Shown piece by piece: positions 1-7,519 of a DNA stretch of 16,625 nucleotides. The stretch covers positions 36,230-52,854 of the forward strand of contig DDPU01000039.1 of NCBI GenBank assembly GCA_002342345.1. Reading direction: 5' to 3'. This stretch comes from Verrucomicrobia bacterium UBA2460. Lineage in GTDB: Bacteria; Verrucomicrobiota; Verrucomicrobiia; Methylacidiphilales; Verrucolacustridaceae. Every line of letters starts with the position of its first letter. The first letter of the stretch is position 1. Position numbers and translations under genes: made by a program. Below the pieces are notes generated by a model. That model was given only the letters and a program-made list of their open reading frames with translations, ran no database searches and was not told the origin of the DNA.

Positions 1-497
1 AGCAGATCGAGAAGCCCCGAGCGGATTGCCATCAGGCGTTCCCGGAGTTGTCCTGCCAGGGCTCTCTGGGCGGCGAGCAGGGCGCGTTCGGAGCCGGCAT
101 GGAGGACATCGAGCACCGCTTCGGCCTGGGTCAGGTCGATGCGGCCATGAAGAAAGGCGCGTTCGGTGAATTCCCCGGGACGGGCACTGCGGGCGCCGCG
201 TTTTTGCAGTTCCCGGAGGATGGTTTCCACGACCAGCGGGTTGCCGTGACAGCTGATCTCGACGAGATCCTCCCCGGTATAAGAGCGGGGAGACGGCCAG
301 AGGGTCAGGACGGCCTCATCCAGAATGCGGTTTTCCACCCGGAGCCGCCGGGCAACAGGCTGTCTGGGAGGCAGGGATTCCCCGGTCATTTCCGCGGCGA
401 TGCGGGAGGATCCGGGGCCGCTCATCCGGATCAGGGCGAGCGCCGAGACACCCGGGGGTGTGGCGCAGGCGGCGATGGTGTCTTTTTCAAAGGGCAC
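1..497 (-). CDS. mnmE: tRNA uridine-5-carboxymethylaminomethyl modification GTPase MnmE, N-terminal part (cut by window start)
   Basis: MnmE works with MnmG to place a carboxymethylaminomethyl group on U34 of certain tRNAs, using a methylene-tetrahydrofolate carbon, FAD and GTP. About 165 residues are visible, covering the N-terminal tetrahydrofolate-binding domain and the beginning of the helical domain. Family landmarks read on the minus strand are DTIAACATPPG near the N-terminus, then SYTGEDLVEISCHGN, then RPGEFTERAFLHGRIDLTQAEA. The G domain and the C-terminal Cys motif lie outside the window. The start is set at GTG 497 because an in-frame stop lies at 588-590, no ATG occurs between, and DTIAA normally sits within about ten residues of the start. 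There is no clear Shine-Dalgarno; a TATCCC hexamer lies 6 nt upstream. The gene is divergent from rfbB. Identity is firm; the exact start is less so. Confidence 0.93.
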   Translation of the reverse strand, partial: MPFEKDTIAACATPPGVSALALIRMSGPGSSRIAAEMTGESLPPRQPVARRLRVENRILDEAVLTLWPSPRSYTGEDLVEISCHGNPLVVETILRELQKRGARSARPGEFTERAFLHGRIDLTQAEAVLDVLHAGSERALLAAQRALAGQLRERLMAIRSGLLDL

Positions 498-584
498 GGG
501 AACGGGATATTCCCAAGGAATTTCCCGGCCCGCGAGGAAGGAATCCGGCCGGATGGGAAAGAGCGCCAGGGGAAAGATGCGGGG

Positions 585-613
585 TGGTCAGCGAGGGTGC
601 TTGCGCTTATTCT
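585..613 (+). promoter_or_regulatory. Candidate rfbB promoter adjacent to the start codon
   Basis: TGGTCA (585-590, 4/6 match to TTGACA) is followed after 17 nt by TATTCT (608-613, fits TANNNT), and only 6 nt separate this from the ATG at 620. If used, the transcript would begin at or next to the start codon and be leaderless. This rests on pattern matching alone; it is supported only by the same spacing recurring at other unit-first genes here. Confidence 0.35.
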
Positions 614-619
614 CGGGGG

Positions 620-1696
620 ATGAGCGAGACTATTTTGGTCACCGGGGGGTGTGGATTCATCGGCTCGAACTACGTCCGGCACCTGCTGGGGGTGCGACCG
701 CAGGCAAAGGCCGTGGTTTTGGACAAGCTTACCTACGCCGGCCACCGGCCGAATCTGGAAAGGGAGGAGAAGGCGGGAGGATGCGAGGTGGTGGTGGGGG
801 ACATTGCGGATGCCGGGCTGGTGGAAAAGCTTCTGGAAAAGCATCGGCCCGTTTCCATCGTTAACTTTGCCGCGGAATCCCATGTGGACCGTTCGATCGA
901 CGAGCCGGCGCCATTTCTCCACACCAATGTGACGGGAACCTTCGTGATGCTTGAGGCCACGCGCAAATATCTGGCGGGCCGCGGTGCCCCCGAAAAAGGA
1001 TTGTTTCGCTTTGTCCATCTTTCCACGGACGAGGTGCATGGCTCCCTGGAGTTATCCGATCCTCCTTTCCGGGAAACCTCCACCTTTGCGCCCAACAGCC
1101 CCTATGCCGCCTCCAAGGCAGCGGCCGACCACCTTTGCCGGGCTTATTTCCGTACTTTCGGGGTGCCCACCGTGGTTTTGCGCCCGTCCAACAACTACGG
1201 GCCGAACCAGTTTCCGGAAAAACTGATCCCCCTGGCGATCCTCCGTGCGGTGGCGGGGGAAAAGATCCCGGTGTACGGCGACGGACGCCAGGTGCGCGAC
1301 TGGATGTATGTGGAGGACACCGCCCGGGCGGTGGAGGCGGCCCGAAGGGCGGGCGGGGTGGGGGAGGCGTATCAGGTCGGGGCGGACGAGGAGAAGGAAA
1401 ACGTGGCGGTTTTGGGGGCACTCTGCGACCTGTTGGACCGGATGAAGCCTAGGGCTGGGGGGAAATCCCACCGGGAGCTGATGGAAACGGTGACGGACCG
1501 GCCAGGGCACGACCGGAGGTATGCGACTGATGCCACCAAGTTCCGGACAGGTCTTTCCTGGCAGCCGAAGGTCTCCTTTATGGAGGGCCTGGAAAAAACG
1601 GTTCGCTGGTACCTGGAAAACCCTTCTTGGTGTGAGTCGGTCCGGGCCAAGGGGTATGCCGGGCAGAGGTTGGGGTTGGGACGGTCCGGCAGCTAG
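620..1696 (+). CDS. rfbB: dTDP-glucose 4,6-dehydratase
   Basis: This is an extended short-chain dehydrogenase/reductase that converts dTDP-glucose to dTDP-4-keto-6-deoxyglucose, the second step of dTDP-rhamnose and related deoxysugar supply. The 358-residue protein has the NAD-binding TGGCGFIG at residues 8-15, the dehydratase signature STDEVHG at 135-141 (catalytic Asp/Glu pair at 137-138), the SDR catalytic YAASK at 162-166, and RPSNNYGPNQFPEKL at 188-202. Length matches the family (about 340-360). ATG 620 was chosen because ETILVTGGCGFIG must lie at the very N-terminus; the reading frame is open further upstream but that translation is implausible. glf follows after 9 nt. No rfbA, rfbC or rfbD is in the window, so the product could feed rhamnose or another deoxysugar. 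Confidence 0.93.
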   Translation: MSETILVTGGCGFIGSNYVRHLLGVRPQAKAVVLDKLTYAGHRPNLEREEKAGGCEVVVGDIADAGLVEKLLEKHRPVSIVNFAAESHVDRSIDEPAPFLHTNVTGTFVMLEATRKYLAGRGAPEKGLFRFVHLSTDEVHGSLELSDPPFRETSTFAPNSPYAASKAAADHLCRAYFRTFGVPTVVLRPSNNYGPNQFPEKLIPLAILRAVAGEKIPVYGDGRQVRDWMYVEDTARAVEAARRAGGVGEAYQVGADEEKENVAVLGALCDLLDRMKPRAGGKSHRELMETVTDRPGHDRRYATDATKFRTGLSWQPKVSFMEGLEKTVRWYLENPSWCESVRAKGYAGQRLGLGRSGS

Positions 1697-1705
1697 GCGG
1701 CCCCG

Positions 1706-2815
1706 GTGGCGGAGAGTTACGACTACCTGATCGTGGGTGCCGGTTTTGCCGGCAGCGTGCTGGCGGAGAGGCTGGCGGAGGGGTCGGGCAAGCGATGTCT
1801 GGTGGTGGATCGGCGGGACCACATCGCCGGAAACGCCCACGACCGGACGGACCAGGCGGGCATCCTGATTCATGCCTACGGTCCGCACTACTTCCGGACC
1901 AACTCGGACAAGGTGGTGGCGTACCTGAGCCGGTTCACCGACTGGCATCCGGTCGATTACCAGGTGCTGGTCTGGACCAACGGCAAGTACTGGCAATTTC
2001 CGATCAACCTGAACACCTTTGAGCAGTACCTGGGCCGTCCCTCGACCACCGAGGAAATGGAGGCGACGCTGGCCAGATGGCGGGTGCCGGTGAATCATCC
2101 GAAGAACTCCGAGGAGGTGGTGGTTTCCCAGGTGGGCCGGGAGTTTTATGAGATGTTTTTCCGGAACTACACGCGCAAGCAGTGGCGGAGGGACCCCTCC
2201 GAACTGGACGCCTCCGTTTGTGGGCGGATTCCGGTGCGGACAAACCGGGACAACCGGTTCGTGACGGAAAAGTTCCAGGCGTTACCTCGGGACGGCTACA
2301 CCGCGATGTTCCGGAGGATGCTGGACCATCCGCGGATCGAGGTGCGGCTGAAGACCGATTACCGGGAGGCCAAAGGGCAGGTGAAATACCGGCACCTGAT
2401 CTACACCGGCATGATCGACGAGTATTACGACTTTGCCGAGGGGCGGTTGCCGTACCGGTCGATGCGCTTTGAGCCGGAGACCATTCCCAAGGAGTTTTTT
2501 CAGCCGGCCATGCAGGTGAACTATCCGAACGACTTCGATTATACCCGCGTGGTGGAGATCAAGCACGCCACCGGACAGAAGTCTCCGGTGACGACAATCG
2601 TGCGGGAATATCCCGAGGATTTTGGTCCGGGGAAGGAGGCCTACTACCCGATTCCGGCGGATGACACCAAAATGCAGTACGCCAAGTACGCGGAGCGGGC
2701 GGAGCAGGAAAGAAGGGTGACCTTTGTCGGGAGATTGGCGACCTACCGCTACTACAACATGGACCAGGTGGTGGCGATGGCGCTGACGGAGTATGAAAAG
2801 CTCAAGGAGCGGTAA
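1706..2815 (+). CDS. glf: UDP-galactopyranose mutase
   Basis: This flavoenzyme interconverts UDP-galactopyranose and UDP-galactofuranose, the donor for galactofuranose in surface polysaccharides. The 369-residue protein matches the usual bacterial length. It shows the FAD-binding GAGFAG at 11-16, AYGPHYFRTN at 57-66, NYTRKQW at 154-160 (family-conserved), and the C-terminal GRLATYRYYNMDQVVAMAL that closes the flavin site. The start is GTG at 1706, preceded by AGGCGG ending 5 nt upstream, a partial Shine-Dalgarno. It lies 9 nt after rfbB, so the two are probably co-transcribed as a cell-surface glycan precursor pair. Convergent with larE downstream; no obvious hairpin terminator follows. Confidence 0.95.
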   Translation: MAESYDYLIVGAGFAGSVLAERLAEGSGKRCLVVDRRDHIAGNAHDRTDQAGILIHAYGPHYFRTNSDKVVAYLSRFTDWHPVDYQVLVWTNGKYWQFPINLNTFEQYLGRPSTTEEMEATLARWRVPVNHPKNSEEVVVSQVGREFYEMFFRNYTRKQWRRDPSELDASVCGRIPVRTNRDNRFVTEKFQALPRDGYTAMFRRMLDHPRIEVRLKTDYREAKGQVKYRHLIYTGMIDEYYDFAEGRLPYRSMRFEPETIPKEFFQPAMQVNYPNDFDYTRVVEIKHATGQKSPVTTIVREYPEDFGPGKEAYYPIPADDTKMQYAKYAERAEQERRVTFVGRLATYRYYNMDQVVAMALTEYEKLKER

Positions 2816-2860
2816 AAGGACTACGACTGTCGTCTACATTTAGGTTTACGTTTACGAAGA
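2816..2860. repeat. Degenerate six-base repeat between convergent glf and larE
   Basis: This short AT-richer gap contains a run with six-base periodicity (TTTAGG, TTTACG, TTTACG) at about 2839-2856. Beside it is an odd palindrome, ACGAC-T-GTCGT (2823-2833). Its composition differs sharply from the GC-rich genes on either side. It has no coding potential of its own and no classical terminator. Confidence 0.4.
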
Positions 2861-3661
2861 TTAACGCAGGCCGGCGCCCTGGTAGCCAACGGGATCGAAC
2901 TCCACCTCGGAAAAGCCGGCGGCCGCGAGTTCCGGGGTGAGTTGGGACTGGAGCTTTGTGTCCTTGAGGCGGGGTGTTTCCTCCGGGGAAACCTGGACAA
3001 GGGCCTTCCCACCGAGGTGGCGCACGCGGACGATGCGAAACCCGTGGCGGCGGACGGCTTCCTCGGCTTTTTCGATGGAGGCAAGGCGGTCGGGGGTGAC
3101 GGCGAGGCCGGGGGCGAGCCGGGAGGACAGGCAAGGGGAGGCAGGCTTTTCGGCAACTTCCAGCCCGGCCTCCCTGGCGAGGGCACGGACATCGGCCTTG
3201 GTGAGGCCGGCCTCCCGAAGCGGGGCGGCCACGGAGAATTCTCCGGCAGCGGCGCGGCCAGGACGGACTTCCCGGGAGTCATCAAAATTTTCTCCATAGG
3301 CGAGAACGGCGACACCCCGCAAGCGGGCGAGCTCCTCCATCCGTTGGAAAAGTTCCGAGCGGCAGAAGTAGCAGCGATTCGGCAGGTTGGCGGCGTAGGA
3401 GGGGTCGTCCAACTCCAGGGTTTTGAGAATTTCAACCGGCAAGGAATGTTTCTGGGCGAAGGCGAGGGCGGCGGAATGTTCCGAGCGGGGGAGACTGGGG
3501 GAGTCGCCGAGGATGCCGGTGACCCTGGGACCGAGGATTTGGTGGGCCATATAGAGAAGAAAGGCGGAGTCGACCCCTCCCGAGTAGGCCACCAAGGCCG
3601 AAGGCCAGATCCGGATCAGCTCTTCCAGCTTCCGATGCTTGGCTTGAAGTTCGCTGTTCAC
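2861..3661 (-). CDS. larE: LarE-type ATP-dependent sulfur transferase (PP-loop)
   Basis: LarE adenylates the carboxylates of a nicotinate-derived dinucleotide and transfers sulfur to them, a step in building the nickel-pincer cofactor of lactate racemase and related enzymes. The 266-267-residue protein has the PP-loop AYSGGVDS (residues 25-32) for ATP, NRCYFCRSELF (C97, C100) and SPCLSSR (C177). Family knowledge: a Cys in the last motif is the sacrificial sulfur donor in some LarE proteins, while three-Cys members can bind a [4Fe-4S] cluster instead; this protein has all three. GTG 3661 was chosen because it puts the PP-loop about 25 residues in, as expected. The frame stays open to 3841 but would overlap pdxH. 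No larB or larC is in the window. Other NtpPPase-type functions cannot be excluded. Confidence 0.84.
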   Translation of the reverse strand: MNSELQAKHRKLEELIRIWPSALVAYSGGVDSAFLLYMAHQILGPRVTGILGDSPSLPRSEHSAALAFAQKHSLPVEILKTLELDDPSYAANLPNRCYFCRSELFQRMEELARLRGVAVLAYGENFDDSREVRPGRAAAGEFSVAAPLREAGLTKADVRALAREAGLEVAEKPASPCLSSRLAPGLAVTPDRLASIEKAEEAVRRHGFRIVRVRHLGGKALVQVSPEETPRLKDTKLQSQLTPELAAAGFSEVEFDPVGYQGAGLR

Positions 3662-3824
3662 TCGGAGGATTATCTTATGGTGAGAAAAGACTCCAGGAAA
3701 TGCTTTCCCGTCATTGTATCGGGAAAAAAGCCATCGCAAGAAGACCTTTCCAGGTTTTCCACCATGTCCCGATTCCGGGGGATGGTGGGTGTCATGGGGG
3801 AGCCAGACGTGGTAAAGTGGGGAT
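3662..3824. promoter_or_regulatory. Divergent larE/pdxH control region with inverted repeat
   Basis: This non-coding gap separates divergent genes. It holds a perfect inverted repeat TTTCCCG (3704-3710), nine-base spacer, CGGGAAA (3720-3726). T precedes and A follows the stem on both strands, so it is not a rho-independent terminator and is more like an operator or mRNA structure. On the minus strand GATAAT (3669-3674) is 7 nt from the larE GTG. On the plus strand TAAAGT (3813-3818) is 6 nt from the pdxH GTG, with GTGTCA (3789-3794, 4/6 to TTGACA) 18 nt further up. Both would give near-leaderless transcripts. Function is inferred from position only. Confidence 0.4.
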
Positions 3825-4469
3825 GTGAGCGGAAAGACCAACGTGGCAGATCTGCGGAAAAGCTATGAGAAGGCGGAGCTCGATGAGGAGGCTTCTCACG
3901 CGGATCCGTTGAAGCAGTTTGACCAGTGGCTGCACGATGCGATCCGGGCGGAGATTCCGGAACCCAATGCGATGACCCTGGCCACGATTTCCGGGGAAAA
4001 CCGGCCAAGCACGCGACCAGTCCTGATCAAGGGGTACGATGAGCGGGGCATCGTCTGGTACACGAACTATGAGAGCCGGAAGGGCATCGAGTTGGCGGGC
4101 AATCCGTGGGCAGCCCTCCAGTTCCATTGGGTGGAGCTGGAGCGGGTGGTGAGGATTGAGGGCAAGGTTGAGAAAGTGAGTGAAAAGGAGAGTGACGAAT
4201 ACTTCCGGAGCCGCCCCTTGGATCATCGGATCGGAGCGTGGGCCTCACCACAAAGCCAGGTCATTTCCACCCGTGCCGTGTTGGTGGCCAATGCGGCCAA
4301 GTATGGCGCCCAGTTCCTCCTGGACCCGCCCCGGCCTAAAAACTGGGGTGGATACCGTTTAAAGCCGGAGCTGTGGGAGTTTTGGCAGGGAAGGAAGAGC
4401 CGGCTCCATGACCGGCTGAGGTATCGAATGGAAGGGAGGAATTGGAAGCGCGAACGGCTTGCGCCGTAG
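3825..4469 (+). CDS. pdxH: Pyridoxamine/pyridoxine 5'-phosphate oxidase
   Basis: This FMN-dependent cytosolic oxidase makes pyridoxal 5'-phosphate from PNP or PMP. The 214-residue protein has typical length. Landmarks are [13 protein letters not shown] near the N-terminus, [23 protein letters not shown] (FMN/PLP site), the central [38 protein letters not shown], and the diagnostic C-terminus [15 protein letters not shown] followed by WKRERLAP. The start is GTG 3825, with no Shine-Dalgarno but with a TAAAGT hexamer 6 nt upstream; a later GTG at 3843 is possible. It faces away from larE and converges with the symporter gene. The 62 nt after the stop show no clear terminator. Confidence 0.95.
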   Translation: MSGKTNVADLRKSYEKAELDEEASHADPLKQFDQWLHDAIRAEIPEPNAMTLATISGENRPSTRPVLIKGYDERGIVWYTNYESRKGIELAGNPWAALQFHWVELERVVRIEGKVEKVSEKESDEYFRSRPLDHRIGAWASPQSQVISTRAVLVANAAKYGAQFLLDPPRPKNWGGYRLKPELWEFWQGRKSRLHDRLRYRMEGRNWKRERLAP

Positions 4470-4531
4470 TTGTTTGGAACTAGGGGGTGCAAAGAGATCG
4501 TTAACGGGAAGGGAAATGGGAAAGGGAGGGG

Positions 4532-6128
4532 CTAGCTTTGCATCGAATCGGCTTTGGGTCGGAAGAGGTAACCGACGAAAAAGGTGACGAGGGTGCCGAA
4601 AGTGATTCGCCAGGGGAAGGCGATGAGGGGAAGCCAGTCGGGCCGGGGCAGCGGCGGAAGGCCGCAAAGCTTGAGAAGATCGGAGGGAAGCCCGGAAAGG
4701 ATGGCCACGGCGAGGAACCCCGCGACCATGGCAACCAGGTTGCCGCGGTCGGAGCCCCGGGTCTTGGTAAGGGCCCCGAGAAGGAAAACTCCCAGAAGTG
4801 ATCCGTAGGTGTAACCGAAGATTCCCAGAACGATGGGGAGGATGCGGGAGGTGGGGTTGGTGATGACAACCCATGCGGTGGTGGCACCGATGAGGACGAG
4901 CAGACCGGAGAAGGCCACGGTGGCCCAACGGGCGGCACGGAGGGAGTCGGGACTCTTGAATCGCGGAGCGAGAAACGGCTCGTACCAGTCGCGCACCCAG
5001 GAAGTGGCGAGGGCATTGAGCGCGGTGCTGAGGGAGCCCATCGCCGTGGCAAAGATCCCGGCAATGAGCAGACCGCGGAAACCAGGGGGAAGTTCATGAA
5101 GGATGTAGTAGGCGAAGACGTGGGCGTTGCGGGTGGGGAGGTTCGGATCGGGGTCGTGCTGGTAATGGACCCAAAGAAGAATGCCGATGCCAAGAAAGGC
5201 GAGAACGATGGGAATATCGGCAAGGCCGGAGCCGACCAGGGCGAGGCGGCTACGGGCGGGATTCTTGGCGGTGAGCATCCGTTGGACCATGTCCTGGTCG
5301 GTCCCGTGGGTGGCCATGGTGACAAAGGTGGCGGCGAAAGAAGGCGGTCCAGACGGTGTAATCGGCCTCCAGAATCCCCTTAAGGGTGGTGCCAAGGTTC
5401 CCCTCTGCGACGGGGCCGAGACTCCAGAAAGTGAGGTCCCCGGGCTGGTTGAGCTTTCCGGTGATGGTGGCCATGCCCCCGGGGATGGTCTGGAACAAAT
5501 GCCAAAGCACGAAACCAAGACCGGAGAACATGACGACGGCCTGGATGACATCGGTCCAGACAACCGCCCTGATGCCGCCAGCGACGGTATAAAGGGCGGT
5601 GAGCACGACGAGGACGAGGAGGGCGGTGAAGTAGATGCCGAGTTCGGCGCCGGGGGAGGGCTTGGCGCCGGAAAACATTTCCCAGCCGAGGACGAGAACG
5701 ATGGCGGCGACATAGAGGCGGGTACCGCTGGCCAGGGCCCGGGTGACAAGAAAGACGGCACTGGCGGCCTGACGGGAATGCGGGCCGAAACGTTTTTCGA
5801 GAAACTCGTAGATGGAGACGACGCCGTAGGAGTAGTAGGGCTGGATAAAGATCCAGCTGACAAAGATACGGGCAAGGACAGTACCGATGGCGAGCTGGGC
5901 GTAGGTGAAGTTCCGCAGGGCGTAGCCTTCGCCGGGCGCGCCAAGGAAGGTGGCGGCGCTGATCTCGGCGGCGAGGATCGAGGCAAGGACGGCCCACCAG
6001 GGCATTTTCCGGCCGCCAAGGGCATAGTCGTTCAGGGAGGTCTGACGGCGGGAGGCGGCCAAACCAATGCCAATAATGGCGGCGAAGTAGGTGAAAAGGA
6101 TGAAGGAGTCGAGCAGCCAGGGATTCAC
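4532..6128 (-). pseudogene. Sodium:solute symporter (SSS family), frame broken once near 5336
   Basis: Read with one correction, this is a roughly 531-residue multi-pass transporter of the SSS family (Na+-coupled uptake of sugars, amino acids or similar). The N-terminal 264 codons run from GTG 6128 (AGGA 6 nt upstream) to 5337 and include NDYALGGRKMPWW, AEISAATFLGAPGEGY and YTVAGGIRAVVWTD. The C-terminal part runs from 5335 to 4532 and includes ATFVTMATHGTDQDMVQRML, GIFATAMGSLSTALNALATS and several hydrophobic helices. One surplus C (minus strand) around 5336 separates WTAFF from AATFVTM; left uncorrected, the first frame ends at 5250. Both halves otherwise look fully constrained, so this is either a sequencing error or a very recent mutation. 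It is the last gene of the operon, 9 nt after the L,D-transpeptidase. Substrate unknown. Confidence 0.85.
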
Positions 6129-6137
6129 GGGCGGATC

Positions 6138-6872
6138 CTAGGGAAGCTTCCAGGAGGGTTTGAGGCGATCGTATTCCTCGCGGGGCAGGAGGACATAGAC
6201 GGGGTCTTCCGCCGGGCGAAAGGATGACAGCAGGGTGCGGAAGGAGGCCTCCTCCATTGAGGTGCAGCCGGTGGTGACGGAGTCCTGGCTGCGGCAAAGG
6301 TGGAAAAAGATGGCGCTGCCTGCGCCGGGTTGGACATCCGGAGGTGCGTTGTGGCGGATGAAGAGTTTGAGGGCATGGGCGGGGTCGGTCTGGCGCATGA
6401 GGTGGTAATGCTGGTTGGGCGGGAACGGTTCGTGGGTGGAAAGGATGAGATGGCGGTTGTAAAGGGACGAGGTTGGGTCCTCGATCCAAAGATCACGGTC
6501 GGTGACCTGCCGGTAGCGCCAACCGGGAACGGGGCAGCGGTCGGCATAGCCGTACAGGATGTTGCCGAGCAGGAAGAGGCCGGCTGGGGACTTCCCGTCC
6601 CCCTCGCGCTTCTGCATGCCGGGTTGGACGGAATGAAGACCGCGGCCCCAGGCGAGACCCCGGCGGCCGAGGTGTACCGGAATGGCTTCACCGGAGGGCA
6701 GCCAGGGGGATGAGGCGGAGGTTCGGCGGTAGAGTTGGAGCCAGGAGCGGACGGAGTTCCAGTCGTCGGGGATGGCAACAAGAAGGGCGCGGGACGATTC
6801 GGGAACGGGGGAGGCAAACAGGTGAGGGGTGGAAAGAAGAAGCGTAAGAAAAAAAAGGGGGAACCGGGCCAT
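6138..6872 (-). CDS. Secreted L,D-transpeptidase, YkuD/ErfK catalytic domain
   Basis: The 244-residue protein begins with a signal peptide (MARFPLFFLTLLLSTPHLFA). It carries the YkuD-type catalytic region: GDGKSPAGLF at 91-100, then HLCRSQDSVTTGCTSM at 191-206, with the likely catalytic Cys203 and a conserved His191. Family members form or cleave peptidoglycan cross-links, or attach proteins, in the periplasm. The arrangement resembles the COG3786-like branch rather than LysM-bearing enzymes; no LysM or other wall-binding domain is seen. ATG 6872 is 5 nt downstream of the rhomboid-like gene, and the symporter starts 9 nt after this gene's stop, so all are likely one transcript. Its exact substrate is unknown. 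Confidence 0.82.
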   Translation of the reverse strand: MARFPLFFLTLLLSTPHLFASPVPESSRALLVAIPDDWNSVRSWLQLYRRTSASSPWLPSGEAIPVHLGRRGLAWGRGLHSVQPGMQKREGDGKSPAGLFLLGNILYGYADRCPVPGWRYRQVTDRDLWIEDPTSSLYNRHLILSTHEPFPPNQHYHLMRQTDPAHALKLFIRHNAPPDVQPGAGSAIFFHLCRSQDSVTTGCTSMEEASFRTLLSSFRPAEDPVYVLLPREEYDRLKPSWKLP

Positions 6873-6877
6873 GTGGC

Positions 6878-7504
6878 CTAGTCGCGGCGGATCCGGGCCA
6901 GGAGGGCTTCCCAGAGTCCCGGTCCAAAGAAGGTGAGAAAGCCCGCATGTCCGGCAAGGAGGCCGGGCAGCAGGGCGGGGCCAAAAAATACGGGGACAAG
7001 GAGAAGAGCGGAGGTGACGCCGGCCACCCAGGTGACGGGGAGCGGGATGGGGATGGGAAAGAAAAAGATTTTCTGATCGGGCAGGGTGATGGCAAAGCCG
7101 AGGAAGAGGGAGTTAAAAAGGTAGAAGGAGTTGACGGGAACAGCGGGCTGGAGAAAAGAGACGGCGACAACGGCAGCCATGCTGACGAAGAGGTAAAGAT
7201 TGAGGTGGAAGGAGCCGAGGGTTTCCTCGAGAGCCTCGCCGATGGACCAGAGAAACCACAGGAACAGGAAGAAAAAAACGGGATGGGCGGAGGAAGGCGG
7301 GACAAAAATGAAGGTGATCACCCGCCAAAACTCGCCCTGGAGAACAAGGGCGGGTTCCAGCTTGAGGGTGGAGAGGAAGCCCGGAGAGGCGAGGTTAAGG
7401 AGCCAGCTGGCGGCGTTCATGGCAACGAGGCCGCGGGCAAGATGGGGGAAGGACCACCGGCCGAAATGCCGTTCGAGAAAATCCGTCCAACCGGCGGGGC
7501 TCAT
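6878..7504 (-). CDS. Rhomboid-fold membrane protein, apparently non-catalytic
   Basis: This 208-residue polytopic inner-membrane protein has about five or six hydrophobic segments. GEFWRVITFIFVPP (around residues 57-70) matches the rhomboid-type motif between helices 1 and 2 (GQxWRLxTxxFxH in family members). The region where active rhomboids carry GxSG instead reads NSFYLFNSLFLGFA, so the catalytic serine motif is missing. A His occurs in LAGHAGF near the C-terminus, at roughly the place of the catalytic His. I infer a derlin- or pseudoprotease-like role, such as binding or handling membrane clients. ATG 7504 has no strong Shine-Dalgarno. It lies 15 nt after the DUF1232 gene and 5 nt before the L,D-transpeptidase. 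A remote, unrelated membrane family remains possible. Confidence 0.65.
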   Translation of the reverse strand: MSPAGWTDFLERHFGRWSFPHLARGLVAMNAASWLLNLASPGFLSTLKLEPALVLQGEFWRVITFIFVPPSSAHPVFFFLFLWFLWSIGEALEETLGSFHLNLYLFVSMAAVVAVSFLQPAVPVNSFYLFNSLFLGFAITLPDQKIFFFPIPIPLPVTWVAGVTSALLLVPVFFGPALLPGLLAGHAGFLTFFGPGLWEALLARIRRD

Positions 7505-7519
7505 GAACCGGGCGCCTGG

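Noticed and set aside
1052..2098. 348-codon minus-strand open frame over rfbB and glf
   Set aside because: Antisense to two enzymes with full catalytic motifs; its own translation is Pro/Arg/His-rich and unlike any family.
3662..3841. Upstream start giving larE a 60-residue N-terminal extension
   Set aside because: The extension crosses the divergent promoter region and pdxH start, is unlike LarE, and the PP-loop would sit too far in.
2942..3868. 308-codon plus-strand open frame over larE
   Set aside because: It is a shadow of the larE PP-loop protein, with Gly-rich translation lacking motifs.
4488..4542. TGCAAAG/CTTTGCA inverted repeat between pdxH and the symporter
   Set aside because: Arms are 41 nt apart, partly inside the symporter gene, with no T-run. 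Likely chance.
5330..5345. Programmed ribosomal frameshifting in the symporter gene
   Set aside because: No recognisable slippery heptamer with a downstream stop or structure, and SSS transporters are not known to need recoding. An indel is simpler.
5181..6227. 348-codon plus-strand open frame over the symporter
   Set aside because: Its translation is Gly/Asp/Glu-rich without motifs, and the minus strand encodes a clear SSS transporter.
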